Shown: positions 1 to 8,999, numbered from the stretch's first letter. The stretch: DNA of 64,000 bases from Chaetoderma sp. LZ-2023a (GCA_034401795.1 CM067367.1:49144485-49208484), one strand, 5' to 3'. The notes: generated by a model from the sequence alone, not told the origin. Made by a program: numbers and translations.

Positions 1-972
1 TGAAACATTAACATCATTATTATCACACATATCAATCACCGACTCCAGATACCCTTCCTCCTCATTTACAATCCCTGCATTCCTTTCCTCTCTGGCAATT
101 TTGTTATCTCGCCTGGGTGGACTCAGAGTAGGAAAATCATGTTCATCCAATTCATTATTACCGGGTCTCAATTTTCGCTTTAGTTCACGTCTATCAGAGT
201 TAATAGTTTTTCTGCTGGGACCAATCTCATAATCAGATAACTTGTTTAAGTTCAAAGGATTAAAATCAGTTTTACAACTACATTCCCGTGCAAATCTTCC
301 ACACATCTCGCATAGCTGAGTGCAAAATCTAGCACAGTGTCCAGGTAATTTACACTTCCAGCAGGCAAAACTTGGACACTCACGGATTAAATGATTAGGA
401 GAGAGACAGTTTGAGCAAACCTTTTGTTGTTCATTGTGAATAACACGGAAATATTGCTGGCCATCAACTGTATTAAATTTTACACTGTACGGCAATGATT
501 TTATTTCGCTAGGAAATTTGCATGTTACGAAGCGTGTGCCATCTGCAATATCAGTATTCTTATAGCACTTTCTTGTAATAGCAGATTTGAGTATAACACC
601 ATAATTTTCAAGCTTCTCCCTAATCTCATCATCAGTGATATAAGTTGGCAGATACATAAAAGAAACCACAATGTTTTCATTAATTAGCATCTTACAGTCA
701 AAGTGCTCACCTTCAATAGTTAATCCATCCGACAGTTGAAACGCTTTATCCTTATCACACATTGTTATCTCATAAGCATCCATTCTCTTCTTCACAATAG
801 CATAGATAGAATCAACACCACAAATTTCACAAACATTTTTTAATATTACATCTGGCTTTACACGTAAATTGTCATTAACAATTATCTCAACAGTTGCCTC
901 TTTCTTATAATTCCGTGAGTTGTTACTCACTCTACCCTCATTAGGAGGGTTTACTACCCCTCCCGTAGCCAT
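1..972 (-). CDS. LINE ORF1 protein, partial, zinc-knuckle RNA-binding type
   Basis: An uninterrupted reading frame of 324 codons runs from ATG at 972 (MATGGVV...) to the window edge with no stop, so the C-terminus is missing. Residues ~186-199 form a CCHC knuckle (C-x2-C-x4-H-x4-C, CSNCLSPNHLIREC) and ~204-217 a second one; further paired cysteines follow at ~221-233. The N-terminal ~150 residues match the ORF1 N-terminus of the plus-strand LINE at 14373 (shared stretches DSIYA, GEH, VVSFM, DIADGTR), which fits an RRM-like segment. A basic, charged region follows the knuckles. ORF1 proteins of this kind bind the element RNA in the retrotransposition particle. No break is seen in the visible part, unlike the sister copy. 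Confidence 0.85.
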   Translation of the reverse strand, partial: MATGGVVNPPNEGRVSNNSRNYKKEATVEIIVNDNLRVKPDVILKNVCEICGVDSIYAIVKKRMDAYEITMCDKDKAFQLSDGLTIEGEHFDCKMLINENIVVSFMYLPTYITDDEIREKLENYGVILKSAITRKCYKNTDIADGTRFVTCKFPSEIKSLPYSVKFNTVDGQQYFRVIHNEQQKVCSNCLSPNHLIRECPSFACWKCKLPGHCARFCTQLCEMCGRFARECSCKTDFNPLNLNKLSDYEIGPSRKTINSDRRELKRKLRPGNNELDEHDFPTLSPPRRDNKIAREERNAGIVNEEEGYLESVIDMCDNNDVNVS

Positions 973-1151
973 CTTGGCCAGGGAGAGCAGAACAGATTGA
1001 TATCCAAAAGTTATTAAAGAAGCTATATAAAAAAAACAATCACTAACGCACTAACACTGTATAACACTTAGATTATACAACTGAAATTCTGGGCTTGGAT
1101 ATGAGCACTGAGTAAACACGTCTACACAGTATGACAACCAAAGACTGAATC
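1..1151 (-). mobile_element. LINE, 5' part (continues beyond window start)
   Basis: The element is read on the minus strand. Its 5' boundary is set at 1151 because homology with sister tRNA-array units resumes exactly at 1152, and because the first bases (GATTC, then a TTTGG tract) resemble the first bases of the plus-strand LINE at 14204. A leader of about 180 bases (973-1151) precedes ORF1. The rest of the element lies outside the window. The two LINEs diverge from the tRNA array, one leaving each side. The ORF1 proteins are clearly homologous but differ at many residues, so these are related families or old copies, not a recent duplicate. Clade assignment (L1/Tx1-like is possible from the endonuclease of the sister element) is an inference. 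Confidence 0.8.
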
Positions 1152-1177
1152 CTCTACCGATTGTGCTATGTGGGTAA
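1152..1177 (-). pseudogene. tRNA-like (Thr-CGT type) 5' fragment cut by LINE
   Basis: On the minus strand only the acceptor and D-arm portion of the divergent tRNA-like copy remains; at 1151 it is replaced by the 5' end of the LINE. Sister copies (for example 3021-3088) continue through the anticodon arm. The LINE therefore joins this tRNA-like sequence inside its D arm. Confidence 0.6.
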
Positions 1178-1380
1178 AAGGAGTTACAAAAAGTCTAAAT
1201 AATGGACCTATATAGTGTCTTATGGTACATTATAGTGCATCATTACCAGTCTTGTATTTTCAGTTTTACTATGAAACAAAAGGTCACCCAATTCTGAGAC
1301 AAAATACAGTGGAAAATAAATTCAATATATGCTATAACATACCATTTGTTCCATTTTTCATATTCTAAACGATTTCTTCT

Positions 1381-1677
1381 GGCTCCATAGCCCAGTGGTT
1401 ACAGCACTCCCAGCAGGCACATGCCATTGTTTAAACCTTGAATCCACGTTGAAATGACATTATTTCAATGTTGAAACAATGTCATGTTCCTGCTGAGCCG
1501 GTCTCGTAATCGGTTGCTGTTTGTTGATCCAGGGCCTGTCAATAACTAAGATGTTTTACATGAATAAACCTTGAATCCACGTTGAAATGACATTATTTCA
1601 ATGTTGAAACAATGTCATGTTCCTGCTGAGCCGGTCTCGTAAACCAGGGGTCGTAAGTTCGATCCTCCCTGGGGGCC
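1381..1677 (+). pseudogene. Split tRNA-Thr(CGT) copy A, rearranged
   Basis: The 5' tRNA part is 1381-1408 (GGCTCCATAG..., D arm mutated to GCCC/CAGC). It is followed by the palindromic insert starting CAGCAGG, as in the other split copies. Here the insert and the first bases of the 3' tRNA part occur twice (about 1433-1509 and 1567-1642), separated by a 58-base piece that also occurs at about 2239-2297. The complete 3' part (anticodon loop CTCGTAA) is 1633-1677. This is the most rearranged of six split copies and cannot make a tRNA. Confidence 0.7.
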
Positions 1678-1967
1678 CGCTGTGTAGTAAACTATACATA
1701 TGTAAAAGTCTGTATGTGGTAAAGTTAGTAAATGCATTAATAGGCCAAAAAGTCAGTCTGCATCGAAATATAGTGACATTCTGTAAAATCGAGTACGTTT
1801 GAATAGATGTGTTAGAATTTCAATTAATGTGCTGTCTGTCACGTCTATGTGATTTCTTTACTGTGTCAATCAGGGATGTGTGTTGGACACATTAACATAA
1901 TTCAGGTCTTCATTACAACCGAAATTAAAGCATCAAAAATTTCTCCAGTATCACTCGTTCATTTCAT

Positions 1968-2040
1968 GCCTCCATAGCTCAGTGGTTAGAGCACTGGTCT
2001 TGTAAACCAGGGGTCGGGAGTTCGATCCTCCCTGGGGGCT
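1968..2040 (+). tRNA. tRNA-Thr (anticodon TGT)
   Basis: A 73-base cloverleaf fits without gaps: acceptor GCCTCCA/TGGGGGC, D stem GCTC/GAGC, anticodon stem CTGGT/ACCAG with loop CTTGTAA, and T stem GGGAG/CTCCC with loop TTCGATC. Anticodon TGT decodes ACA and related Thr codons. Internal A and B promoter boxes look intact. Downstream sequence has AAAAA but no nearby run of four T, so termination by RNA polymerase III is not obvious. CCA is not encoded, as expected in eukaryotes. Confidence 0.93.
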
Positions 2041-2384
2041 GCTGCAATAAAAAGTTCGTGTAATCAAGAATATACATGTCGCCTGGCACAGACTAAATGC
2101 CTGTAGTGAAAGAAATGTATGTTAAGATCTCAGATAGGTATAAATGTATCCATATCCTAAAAAATCTAAAGGTTAATTAGCAAAGCTGTGATAAATTATA
2201 TGTGTGCTTCAATCTCAAAATTGATAATTGTATTATAATCGGTTGCTGTTTGTTGATCCAGGGCCTGTCAATAACTAAGATGTTTTACATGAATAAATGA
2301 AAATACAAGACTGGTAATGATGCACTATAATGTACAATCAATTATTATATAGGTCCATTATTTAGATATTTCAAAAGTCCTTTT

Positions 2385-2455
2385 GCCCCCATAGCTCAAT
2401 GGGGAGAGTACTCGCTCGTAATCTAAACTGAGACGGTTCGAATCCCATTGGGGCA
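2385..2455 (+). pseudogene. tRNA-like sequence, Thr(CGT) type, degenerate
   Basis: Acceptor GCCCCCA can pair with a TTGGGGC end, and a D arm and TTCGAAT T-loop are recognisable. The anticodon loop region contains CTCGTAA (CGT), but one base is missing from the anticodon 5' stem (ACTCGCTCG instead of ACTCGGCTCG) and the stems do not pair well. Probably a decayed tRNA gene. Confidence 0.55.
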
Positions 2456-2605
2456 TCTGCCTGCAGAAAGCTATGCATACAGGGCCTGTCAATAACTAAG
2501 ATGTTTTACATGAATAAATGAAAATACAAGACTGGTAATGATGCACTATAATGTACAATCAGCTACTATATAGGTCCATTATTTAGATATTTCAAAAGAA
2601 CTTTT

Positions 2606-2676
2606 ACCCCCATAGCTCAATGGGTAGAGTACTCGGCTCGTAATCTAAACTGCGACGGTTCGAATCCCATTGGGTC
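2606..2676 (+). pseudogene. tRNA-like sequence, Thr(CGT) type, degenerate
   Basis: Second copy in the 221-bp duplication. Loop CTCGTAA places CGT as anticodon, but anticodon stem CTCGG/TCTAA and the T stem contain mismatches. The acceptor begins ACCCCCA and the 3' side reads TTGGGTC. Confidence 0.55.
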
Positions 2677-2873
2677 ATCTGACTGCAGAAAGCTATGCAA
2701 ACTTTTGTACATGTAGAATTCTATATGAACTGTGCATGCGGATGCAACACACGTATTCAGTTGTAACATGAAACAAAATGTTATTAAATCCGAAGGAAAA
2801 TACAGAAAATTACCTCAATATATGCTATAACATACCATTTGTTCCATTTTTCATAATCTGAATGAATTTTTAT

Positions 2874-2946
2874 GCCTCCATATCTCAGTGGTTAGAGCAC
2901 TGGTCTCGTAAACCAGGGGTCGTGAGTTCGATCCTCACTGGGGGCT
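2874..2946 (+). tRNA. tRNA-Thr (anticodon CGT)
   Basis: The 73-base cloverleaf has acceptor GCCTCCA/TGGGGGC, anticodon stem CTGGT/ACCAG around CTCGTAA, and T stem GTGAG/CTCAC with TTCGATC. One substitution in the D stem (TCTC instead of GCTC) weakens it and also alters the A box, so activity may be reduced. This is the uninterrupted counterpart of the split copies: it shows what the empty site looks like (GAGCACT directly joined to GGTCTCG). Confidence 0.85.
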
Positions 2947-3020
2947 CGCTGGGTGGTAAACTATACAATTAAAGAAGTGATAAAGTTAGTAAATGCAATA
3001 AAAGCGAAGAAGACAGTTAA

Positions 3021-3088
3021 CAACGGGAATCGAACCCTCGTAGTTTAGGCTACGAGCCGAGTACTCTACCGATTGTGCTATGGGGGTA
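3021..3088 (-). pseudogene. tRNA-like sequence, Thr(CGT) type, minus strand
   Basis: Read on the minus strand it has ACCCCCA, a D-arm-like TAGCAC...AGAG, the loop CTCGTAG and the T-arm GAGGGTTCGATTCCC. The anticodon stem is mismatched and the 3' end (CCGTTG) does not pair with the 5' end. Same family as 3933-4004, 4870-4942, 12207-12275 and 13145-13217. Confidence 0.55.
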
Positions 3089-3297
3089 AAAGGAGTTACA
3101 AAAACTCTAAATAATGTTCCTATATAGTATAGTGTCTTATGGTACATTATAGTGCATCATTACCAGTCTTGTATTTTCAGTTTTACTATGAAACAAAAGG
3201 TCACCCAATTCCGAGACAAAATACAGTGGAAAATAAATTCAATATATGCTATAACATACCATTTGTTCCATTTTTCATATTCTATACGATTTCTTCT

Positions 3298-3461
3298 GGC
3301 TCCATAGCTCAGTGGTTAGGGCACTCCCAGCAGGCACATGCCATTGGTTAAACCTTGAATCCACGTTGAAATGACATGATTTCAATGTTGAAACAATGTC
3401 ATGTTCCTGCTGAGCCGGTCTCATAAACCAGGGGTCGTAAGTTCGATCCTCCCTGGGGGCC
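3298..3461 (+). pseudogene. tRNA-Thr-like gene split by 91-bp palindromic insert (copy B)
   Basis: 5' part 3298-3325 (acceptor, D arm, first two anticodon-stem bases), insert 3326-3416, 3' part 3417-3461. The insert opens with CAGCAGGCACATG and closes with CATGTTCCTGCTG, so its ends are inverted repeats, and it interrupts the anticodon stem near tRNA position 28/29, not the canonical intron site 37/38. The anticodon is now CAT (loop CTCATAA), changed from CGT, and the T stem (GTAAG/CTCCC) is broken. A MITE-like insertion into a tRNA gene followed by array amplification explains this best. Confidence 0.8.
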
Positions 3462-3648
3462 CGTTGTGTAGTAAACTATACATATATAAAAGTGTGTATG
3501 TGCTAAAGTTAGTAAATGCAATAAAATCTAAGAAATCAGTCTGCTTCGAAATATAAGAAAAGCAAATAACTTTGAATAGATGCGAGTTAAAATGTCAATT
3601 AATGTGCTGTCTGTCATGTCTATGTGATTTCTTTGTTGTGTCAATCAT

Positions 3649-3742
3649 GGATGTGTGTTGGTCACATATTTTCATGTTTCAGGTCATTGCTTCGGTTGCA
3701 ATGAAGACCTGAATCATGAAAATATGTGACCAACACACATCC
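3649..3742. repeat. 94-bp hairpin (inverted repeat)
   Basis: Arms of about 40 bases (GGATGTGTGTTGGTCACAT ... and its complement ending ACACACATCC) flank a short GCTTCGG-containing loop. The single-arm form is seen at about 1875-1920 in unit A, so the hairpin arose by inverted duplication of array spacer. Other copies are at 4561-4654 and 12835-12928. Confidence 0.85.
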
Positions 3743-3932
3743 CTGAGCTGTAGAGGTAAAAACCTTTTTCCAGAATATGAAAAATGGATCAAATGGAATG
3801 TAATAGCATATATTGAAGTAATTAGGTAAGATTTTTATTCATATTACAACTGAAAACGTGTGTTGCATCCGCATGCTCAGTTCATATAGAATTCTACATG
3901 TATAAAACTATGCATAGCTTTCTGCAGTCAGA

Positions 3933-4004
3933 TGCCACAACGGGATTCGAACCGTCGCAGTTTAGATTACGAGACGAGTACTCTACCGATTGTGCTATGT
4001 GGGT
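3933..4004 (-). pseudogene. tRNA-like sequence, Thr(CGT) type, minus strand
   Basis: Best-pairing acceptor of the divergent family: 5' CCACA can pair with 3' TGTGG. Loop CTCGTAA gives CGT, but the anticodon and T stems contain mismatches (GACGG opposite CCCGT). Confidence 0.55.
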
Positions 4005-4209
4005 AAAAGGAGTTACAAAAAGTCTAAATAATGGACCTATATAGTGTCTTATGGTACATTATAGTGCATCATTACCAGTCTTGTATTTTCAGTTTTACTA
4101 TGAAACAAAAGGTCACCCAATTCCGAGACAAAATACAGTGGAAAATAAATTCAATATATGCTATAACATACCATTTGTTCCATTTTTCATATTCTATACG
4201 ATTTCTTCT

Positions 4210-4373
4210 GGCTCCATAGCTCAGTGGTTAGAGCACTCCCAGCAGGCACATACCATTGTTTAAACCTTGAATCTACATTGAAATGACATGATTTCAATGT
4301 TGAAACAATGTCATGTTCCTGCTGAGCCGGTCTCATAAACCAGGGGTCGTAATTTCGATCCTCCCTGGGGGCC
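4210..4373 (+). pseudogene. Split tRNA-Thr-like gene (copy C), anticodon CAT
   Basis: Parts 4210-4237 and 4329-4373 flank a 91-bp insert at 4238-4328. Same junctions as copy B. Loop CTCATAA; the T arm is further degraded (GTAATTTCGATCC). Confidence 0.8.
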
Positions 4374-4560
4374 CGTTGAGTAGTAAACTATACATATATA
4401 AAAGTGTGTATGTGCTAAAGTTAGTAAATGCAATAAAATCTAAGAAATGAGTCTGCTTCGAAATATAAGAAAAGCAAATAACTTTGAATAGATGCGAGTT
4501 TAAATGTCAATTAATGTGCTGTGTGTCATGTCTATGTGATTTCTTTGTTGTGTCAATCAT

Positions 4561-4654
4561 GGATGTGTGTTGGTCACATATTTTCATGTTTCAGGTCATT
4601 GCTTCAGTTGCAATGAAGACCTGAATCATGAAAATATGTGATCAACACACATCC
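4561..4654. repeat. 94-bp hairpin, second copy
   Basis: Nearly identical to 3649-3742, with a few substitutions (GCTTCAG in the loop, GATCAAC in the right arm). It lies at the same place in the next array unit (offset 912). Confidence 0.85.
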
Positions 4655-4869
4655 CTGAGCTGTAGAGGTAAAATCCTTATTCCAGAATATGAAAAATTTA
4701 TCAAATGGTATGTTATAGCATATATTGAAGTAATTTTTTATTGTATTTTGCCTCGGAATTAGGTAAGATTTTGATTCATATTACAACTGAAAACGTGTGT
4801 TGCATCCGCAGGCTCAGTTCATATAGAATTCTACTTGTACAAAACTATGCATAGCTTTCTACAGTCAGA

Positions 4870-4942
4870 TGCAACAACGGGAATCGAACCGTCATAGTTT
4901 AGGTTACGAGCCGAGTACTCTACCGATTGTGCTATGAGGGTA
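4870..4942 (-). pseudogene. tRNA-like sequence, Thr(CGT) type, minus strand
   Basis: Minus-strand tRNA-like copy with loop CTCGTAA and T-arm ending TTCGATTCCC. Acceptor ends no longer pair (ACCCTCA against TTGTTGC). Confidence 0.5.
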
Positions 4943-5151
4943 AAATTTGTTTCAAAAACTCTAAATAATGTTCCTATATAGTATAGTGACTTATGGTACA
5001 TTATAGTGCATCATTACCAGTCTTGTATATTCAGTTTTACTATGAAACAAAAGGTCACCCAATTCCGAGACAAAATACAGTGGAAAATAACCTCAATATA
5101 TGCTATAACATACCATTTGTTCCATTTTTCATATTCTAAACGATTTCTTCT

Positions 5152-5314
5152 GGCTCCATAGCTCAGTGGTTACAGCACTCCCAGCAGGCACATGCCATTG
5201 TTTAAACCTTGAATCACGTTGAAATGACATTATTTCAATGTTGAAACAATGTCATGTTCCTGCTGAGCCGGTCTCGTAAACCAGGGGTCGTAAGTTCGAT
5301 CCTCCCTGGGGGCC
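5152..5314 (+). pseudogene. Split tRNA-Thr(CGT) gene (copy D), next to transposon
   Basis: Parts 5152-5179 and 5270-5314 flank a 90-bp insert (one C shorter than the others). Loop CTCGTAA keeps CGT. The big transposon begins 46 bases downstream, in the spacer and not in the tRNA body. The closest sister is copy F (13426), which has the same CAGC change in the D arm. Confidence 0.8.
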
Positions 5315-5356
5315 CGCTGTGTAGTAAACTATACATATATAAAAGTGTCTATGTGC

Positions 5357-5360
5357 TAAA
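5357..5360. other. Target-site duplication, left copy (TAAA)
   Basis: GTGC-TAAA precedes the element and TAAA-GTTAG follows it at 10965-10968. The empty site in the sister unit near 13628 reads GTGCTAAAGTTAG with one TAAA. That shows a 4-bp duplication directly. Confidence 0.9.
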
Positions 5361-5376
5361 GGTACATTCTCAGATA
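5361..5376 (+). repeat. Left terminal inverted repeat
   Basis: GGTACATTCTCAGATA; a perfect complement of 10949-10964. Its last seven bases, TCAGATA, are also the core of the internal subterminal motif. Confidence 0.93.
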
Positions 5377-5560
5377 AAATGTGCAATTATGGTAGAAAAC
5401 ATGGTGAAGAATAATCACAGACTGTGTATGTTAACTCTAATTTTTATTAAACTTTAGCGTATATACTATATGCAACACATAATGGGTCATCTTTAAAAGT
5501 AATGAATATTTCAGAAATTGCGCGTAAAACCAAGACATAAAAACACAATTCTAAAATCTA

Positions 5561-6301
5561 TCAGATACGCTACCAATTATTCATAGAGTTTTAATTGTGC
5601 ATCTCGAACACAATGCATAGAATCCCGCAATTGTACCAATTCTGAACAAATATTCAGTCATTCAACGGACTGATAGATTGGTTGAATCAGTAACCATTGA
5701 TGTTAAATGCTTAGCAAACAAACTTCAAAATATGACAGTAAATAAAGGCATTGATTGATGCATTGTTATTTATGATCTACGATGAGTCCAACACTACATA
5801 CAACATGAGATGAATTGAACTTGGTGGTCTTTTATCACTGGTGCTAAATATGGCATATTATTTTCCGGTTAACTGCCCTTGACATTATATATCTCATTAT
5901 GGTAGATTAATATGGTACATAGCAATAACTATGTCATAGGTAACGTATCTGACATCATAATACTTAGAAAAAATTACATTATCTATGATTGTTTTGATAA
6001 CATGGAACAGCAAATGCTATGGTTTTTCGCATTCGTTCAAAGATTTGGCAATATAGCAACATTACCCAGCCACTGAGAGCGTTGTTGACATTGGTTTGAG
6101 CAGATACCTTGAAATATGTGGATAGATGGAGCTAAATTTTGTTAATATAATGGTGATAAATTGTGATCCCAATCACGAAAATATAGGAAAGGTAATCATA
6201 AATCATAAAAAATCAACTTAGCAACATGATTGTAAACCTGGTTGAATAGTTTGTTTCATAGCTATGCTCCGTATACAGTTTGTGGTAGGTAACGTATCTG
6301 A
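5561..6301. promoter_or_regulatory. Left subterminal motif set (14-bp, probable transposase binding)
   Basis: Consensus GGTARCGTATCTGA. Copies: 5561-5574 (minus orientation, TCAGATACGCTACC), 5939-5952 (plus, GGTAACGTATCTGA) and 6288-6301 (plus). All lie between the left end and the transposase stop codon. Repeated subterminal sites near transposon ends usually bind the transposase; that function here is inferred. Confidence 0.75.
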
Positions 6302-6387
6302 TGAAAAGGAAAGATCAAACAGCAAATTTGCAAAAAACATGAACACTAACATTTATGAACTTGTGCCAACATGAGCCAACATGAACA

Positions 6388-8964
6388 CTAACATTTATGA
6401 ACGTGTGCCAACTTCTCAATCTTATTGAATGTTTCATCTGGTATTTGATAGAATCTAGCTGATCTACCTATTGCGACTGGGGTTTCTATATTCACTAAAA
6501 TATCCTTGAAAGGAATCCACAATTGATCATCCCCATGTGGCCATTTGAATCGTGGATTACCGACAGATTTTGTCGCGTTCATGAATGTAATGAGGGCATC
6601 ATCGTCACTCACGTCAACCTCCAAGACCTTGCCCAAATACCACTTGCCAAAGTAGATAGCTGCTACATACGTATCAACCAGAGGCGCTATGTTGTGAACA
6701 ACCGCGTCAGTGATAATGGAATCATTCTTATTCATGTCACATGTCTCTAGATTGCCTACATTTGGTACAATGGTTGTGTCATTCAAGTTTATGTGATCCG
6801 GCTCACTACAAGTGTCTGTATGCAATTTTAGTGGTTGCACGATCCAACCGCTGCAACGATTCACACCATGGATGCAGTCATCGCAATAGCAAGAAACTTC
6901 ACGTGTCAAGAGATGTCTGTCATCGACTGGGATAATTGCATGGGCTTTCATTGTTCCTGGAATGGGTTTGCAATCTATAGTTTGCAGTATTACCGCTGAT
7001 TCATCATAATCGTCTTGAGAGTATCTAACATATGTGATTTCTTTCTCATGTGTAGATGCCCAAGAAAAGAAATCATCTGCATCCTGGATAATGGTTTTGC
7101 CCTGCTTGACTGCATCTGCTGCCTGTCTCTTAGCAGTGCCACCGATCCCGTCACAGGCACCCTTCCCGTGGCCACATTCAAAGTAGTTCCAGCAAGCTTT
7201 TACCCCAAACAGTGAATCATGATGGCATACTGTACTGAAGATAAATCTGTTTCTATACTGAGAAGACGGGCTGTCAGTCCAGTAGTGGATCATTTGCAAA
7301 TCAGTGACATGTAATTTCAAGAGAGGTACTAGTTTTTTTATGATGGCAACAACTGACTTTGCGTTGTGTTCTCTGAGATCAGAAACAAACACAAAACTCT
7401 TATGCAACAACTTATTATCAGGCCCGATGAAGTAAGCAATAACTGGATGCAATGTAACACTGGTGCTATTCCAATATGCGCTTTGGATCTCCTCTGCGGT
7501 TTGGCAAGTGAAATTCTCTGAGAAGTCCATTTGAACAACAACTTCTGTTGCCGCTAGTTTCTTTTTCAATTCACACATTGCTTTATACTGCTGTTTGACT
7601 CGGCCCACGTGTGCGAGAAATGCTCTATAATCACCTTCCATCAATGTTATGAATTCATCCCTGGTTTTGGTTACTTTCACAATTCGTGTTTTCTTCACGT
7701 CGTTCACTTCAATCCTCTGCCATACTTCGTATTGGACATGACTTTGCCCAATGTTTGATAGTAGTCCACTCATTTCAGCAACGGTTACACATTTACTAAC
7801 AGTTTCTGGATTTGGACTAATGTCAATAGCAAGAGAACGCAAACAGGTAAGTTTCAAGGCAAAGTTTTGATGACATGTACATAGACAGATATTTCTGGAC
7901 AGTAACGACGTGAGTTTGATGTAAGCAGGTCTCAGTTTACAGAATTGGGCGAATGAAAGTTTACTCTCGGGATTGTCCGCTTGAAAGCGTCCGTACAGAT
8001 TACCAAGATAGTCATTGAGAATACGTGTCTGTATCTTCTCTTTGTCAATCTTAACCGCATCTCTCTTTCCAGGCATACAACGACTAACATCATCTCGTTC
8101 GAAAAACGCAATCACAGTACCTTGAAGAAATGTCCTTGCTGCTACCTGACGTGTGCGTCGGTCGTGATGTTTTACTAATGAACACCGGCGTATACCAGTA
8201 TCTTTATGAAGATAATTTATAAGCCTGTATTTGCGTATGATACCACCAGCAACTAATCGTCTCATCTTTCGGCGCTCATTCTGGGATTTTGTAGAATCAT
8301 GTGTATCCTTTATTTGGGATGTTACTGCATTTGCGAATATAAGTTTTTGTCTAATCGAGGCAGGTACATCAGAGCGACGAATACCAGCATGTGCGAGTTC
8401 AGTGTCAGTCTTACTTCTAGGTGTCATTTCTGAAACTGGGGTCACATACGATGTATCACTCTTTCTACTTAGGCGAGTATTGAGTCGTTCATTACGTTTT
8501 TGAAATTTTTTGACACGTTTTTGCAATTTCGAATTTTGAGTACTTAGTTCCTTTATTGCTTTATTTGCTTGCCTAAGAGCCTTTGAGCGTCTTTTCTTTC
8601 TAGAGGAACTATGTTGCGGAAATGCAAGTTTCACGACAAGTGGAGTAGATGTAGTCCTAGAGCCAGTGGACGTACTTGGCTGATCGGGTTCAACTGAACT
8701 GGAGACCTCTTGTGACTGAACTTCGTTGCTCACATCGTTCGGCTGCTCGGACAATTGTTCAGTAGCACGGTTAAATTTAGCCCTGTACTTTTGGCTATGC
8801 AATCTACTTTTCCCTTGTCTCGTTTTTAACTTTTTCTTAGATAGTTTAGATGCAGGGATGCGGTATCCAAATTGCCGTTTTCGCTCTCTCTCCAAAAACG
8901 CTGGGTCATTTAATTTCTTCCGTTCTCTGTAAGCTTTCGAGATCTCAGCACGAGTTTTACCCAT
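6388..8964 (-). CDS. Transposase, DDD type, 858 aa
   Basis: The single intact frame runs from ATG at 8964 to TAG at 6388-6390. The N-terminus is very basic (residues 1-65, KTRAEISKAYRERKK...), followed by a Ser/Thr/Gln-rich linker (~66-110) and a probable coiled coil (~118-165). The likely catalytic core holds MDFSENF (D480), TDSPSSQ (D564) and GKGACDGIGG (D605) within a 130-residue block, spaced as an RNase-H-like DDD/DDE core would be. Cysteine pairs lie at ~360-364 (CLCTC) and ~692-704 (CYCDDC...C). A C-terminal segment (~770-845; VAAIYFGKWYLGKV ... FKWP ... LWIPFKDIL) looks like a small SH3/Tudor-like module common in related invertebrate proteins. It should cut and join the element ends and bind the subterminal motifs. 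The superfamily name is not certain; Sola is the best fit, with KDZ-like as an alternative. Confidence 0.85.
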   Translation of the reverse strand: MGKTRAEISKAYRERKKLNDPAFLERERKRQFGYRIPASKLSKKKLKTRQGKSRLHSQKYRAKFNRATEQLSEQPNDVSNEVQSQEVSSSVEPDQPSTSTGSRTTSTPLVVKLAFPQHSSSRKKRRSKALRQANKAIKELSTQNSKLQKRVKKFQKRNERLNTRLSRKSDTSYVTPVSEMTPRSKTDTELAHAGIRRSDVPASIRQKLIFANAVTSQIKDTHDSTKSQNERRKMRRLVAGGIIRKYRLINYLHKDTGIRRCSLVKHHDRRTRQVAARTFLQGTVIAFFERDDVSRCMPGKRDAVKIDKEKIQTRILNDYLGNLYGRFQADNPESKLSFAQFCKLRPAYIKLTSLLSRNICLCTCHQNFALKLTCLRSLAIDISPNPETVSKCVTVAEMSGLLSNIGQSHVQYEVWQRIEVNDVKKTRIVKVTKTRDEFITLMEGDYRAFLAHVGRVKQQYKAMCELKKKLAATEVVVQMDFSENFTCQTAEEIQSAYWNSTSVTLHPVIAYFIGPDNKLLHKSFVFVSDLREHNAKSVVAIIKKLVPLLKLHVTDLQMIHYWTDSPSSQYRNRFIFSTVCHHDSLFGVKACWNYFECGHGKGACDGIGGTAKRQAADAVKQGKTIIQDADDFFSWASTHEKEITYVRYSQDDYDESAVILQTIDCKPIPGTMKAHAIIPVDDRHLLTREVSCYCDDCIHGVNRCSGWIVQPLKLHTDTCSEPDHINLNDTTIVPNVGNLETCDMNKNDSIITDAVVHNIAPLVDTYVAAIYFGKWYLGKVLEVDVSDDDALITFMNATKSVGNPRFKWPHGDDQLWIPFKDILVNIETPVAIGRSARFYQIPDETFNKIEKLAHVHKC

Positions 8965-8997
8965 TTTCTAGGAAAGGAAAGAAAAACAGACCACAAT

Positions 8998-8999
<2 letters not shown>

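Larger units (their letters stand above)
2260..2700 (+). repeat. 221-bp direct tandem duplication (two copies)
   Basis: Copies at 2260-2480 and 2481-2700 start with GGGCCTGTCAATAACTAAG and end after a plus-strand tRNA-like sequence. They differ at a few bases (for example GCCCCCA versus ACCCCCA at the tRNA-like start). Their first half is the array leader in inverted orientation. Confidence 0.85.

Noticed and set aside
1617-5457. Repeated 60-75 codon frames (MVHYSASLPVLYF..., MFLLSRSRKPGVV...)
   Set aside because: They lie across array leaders, the palindromic insert and tRNA bodies, and recur because the unit is amplified; not proteins.
6523-8503. Plus-strand frames of 60-90 codons inside the transposase region
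   Set aside because: Antisense shadows of the 858-codon minus-strand gene.
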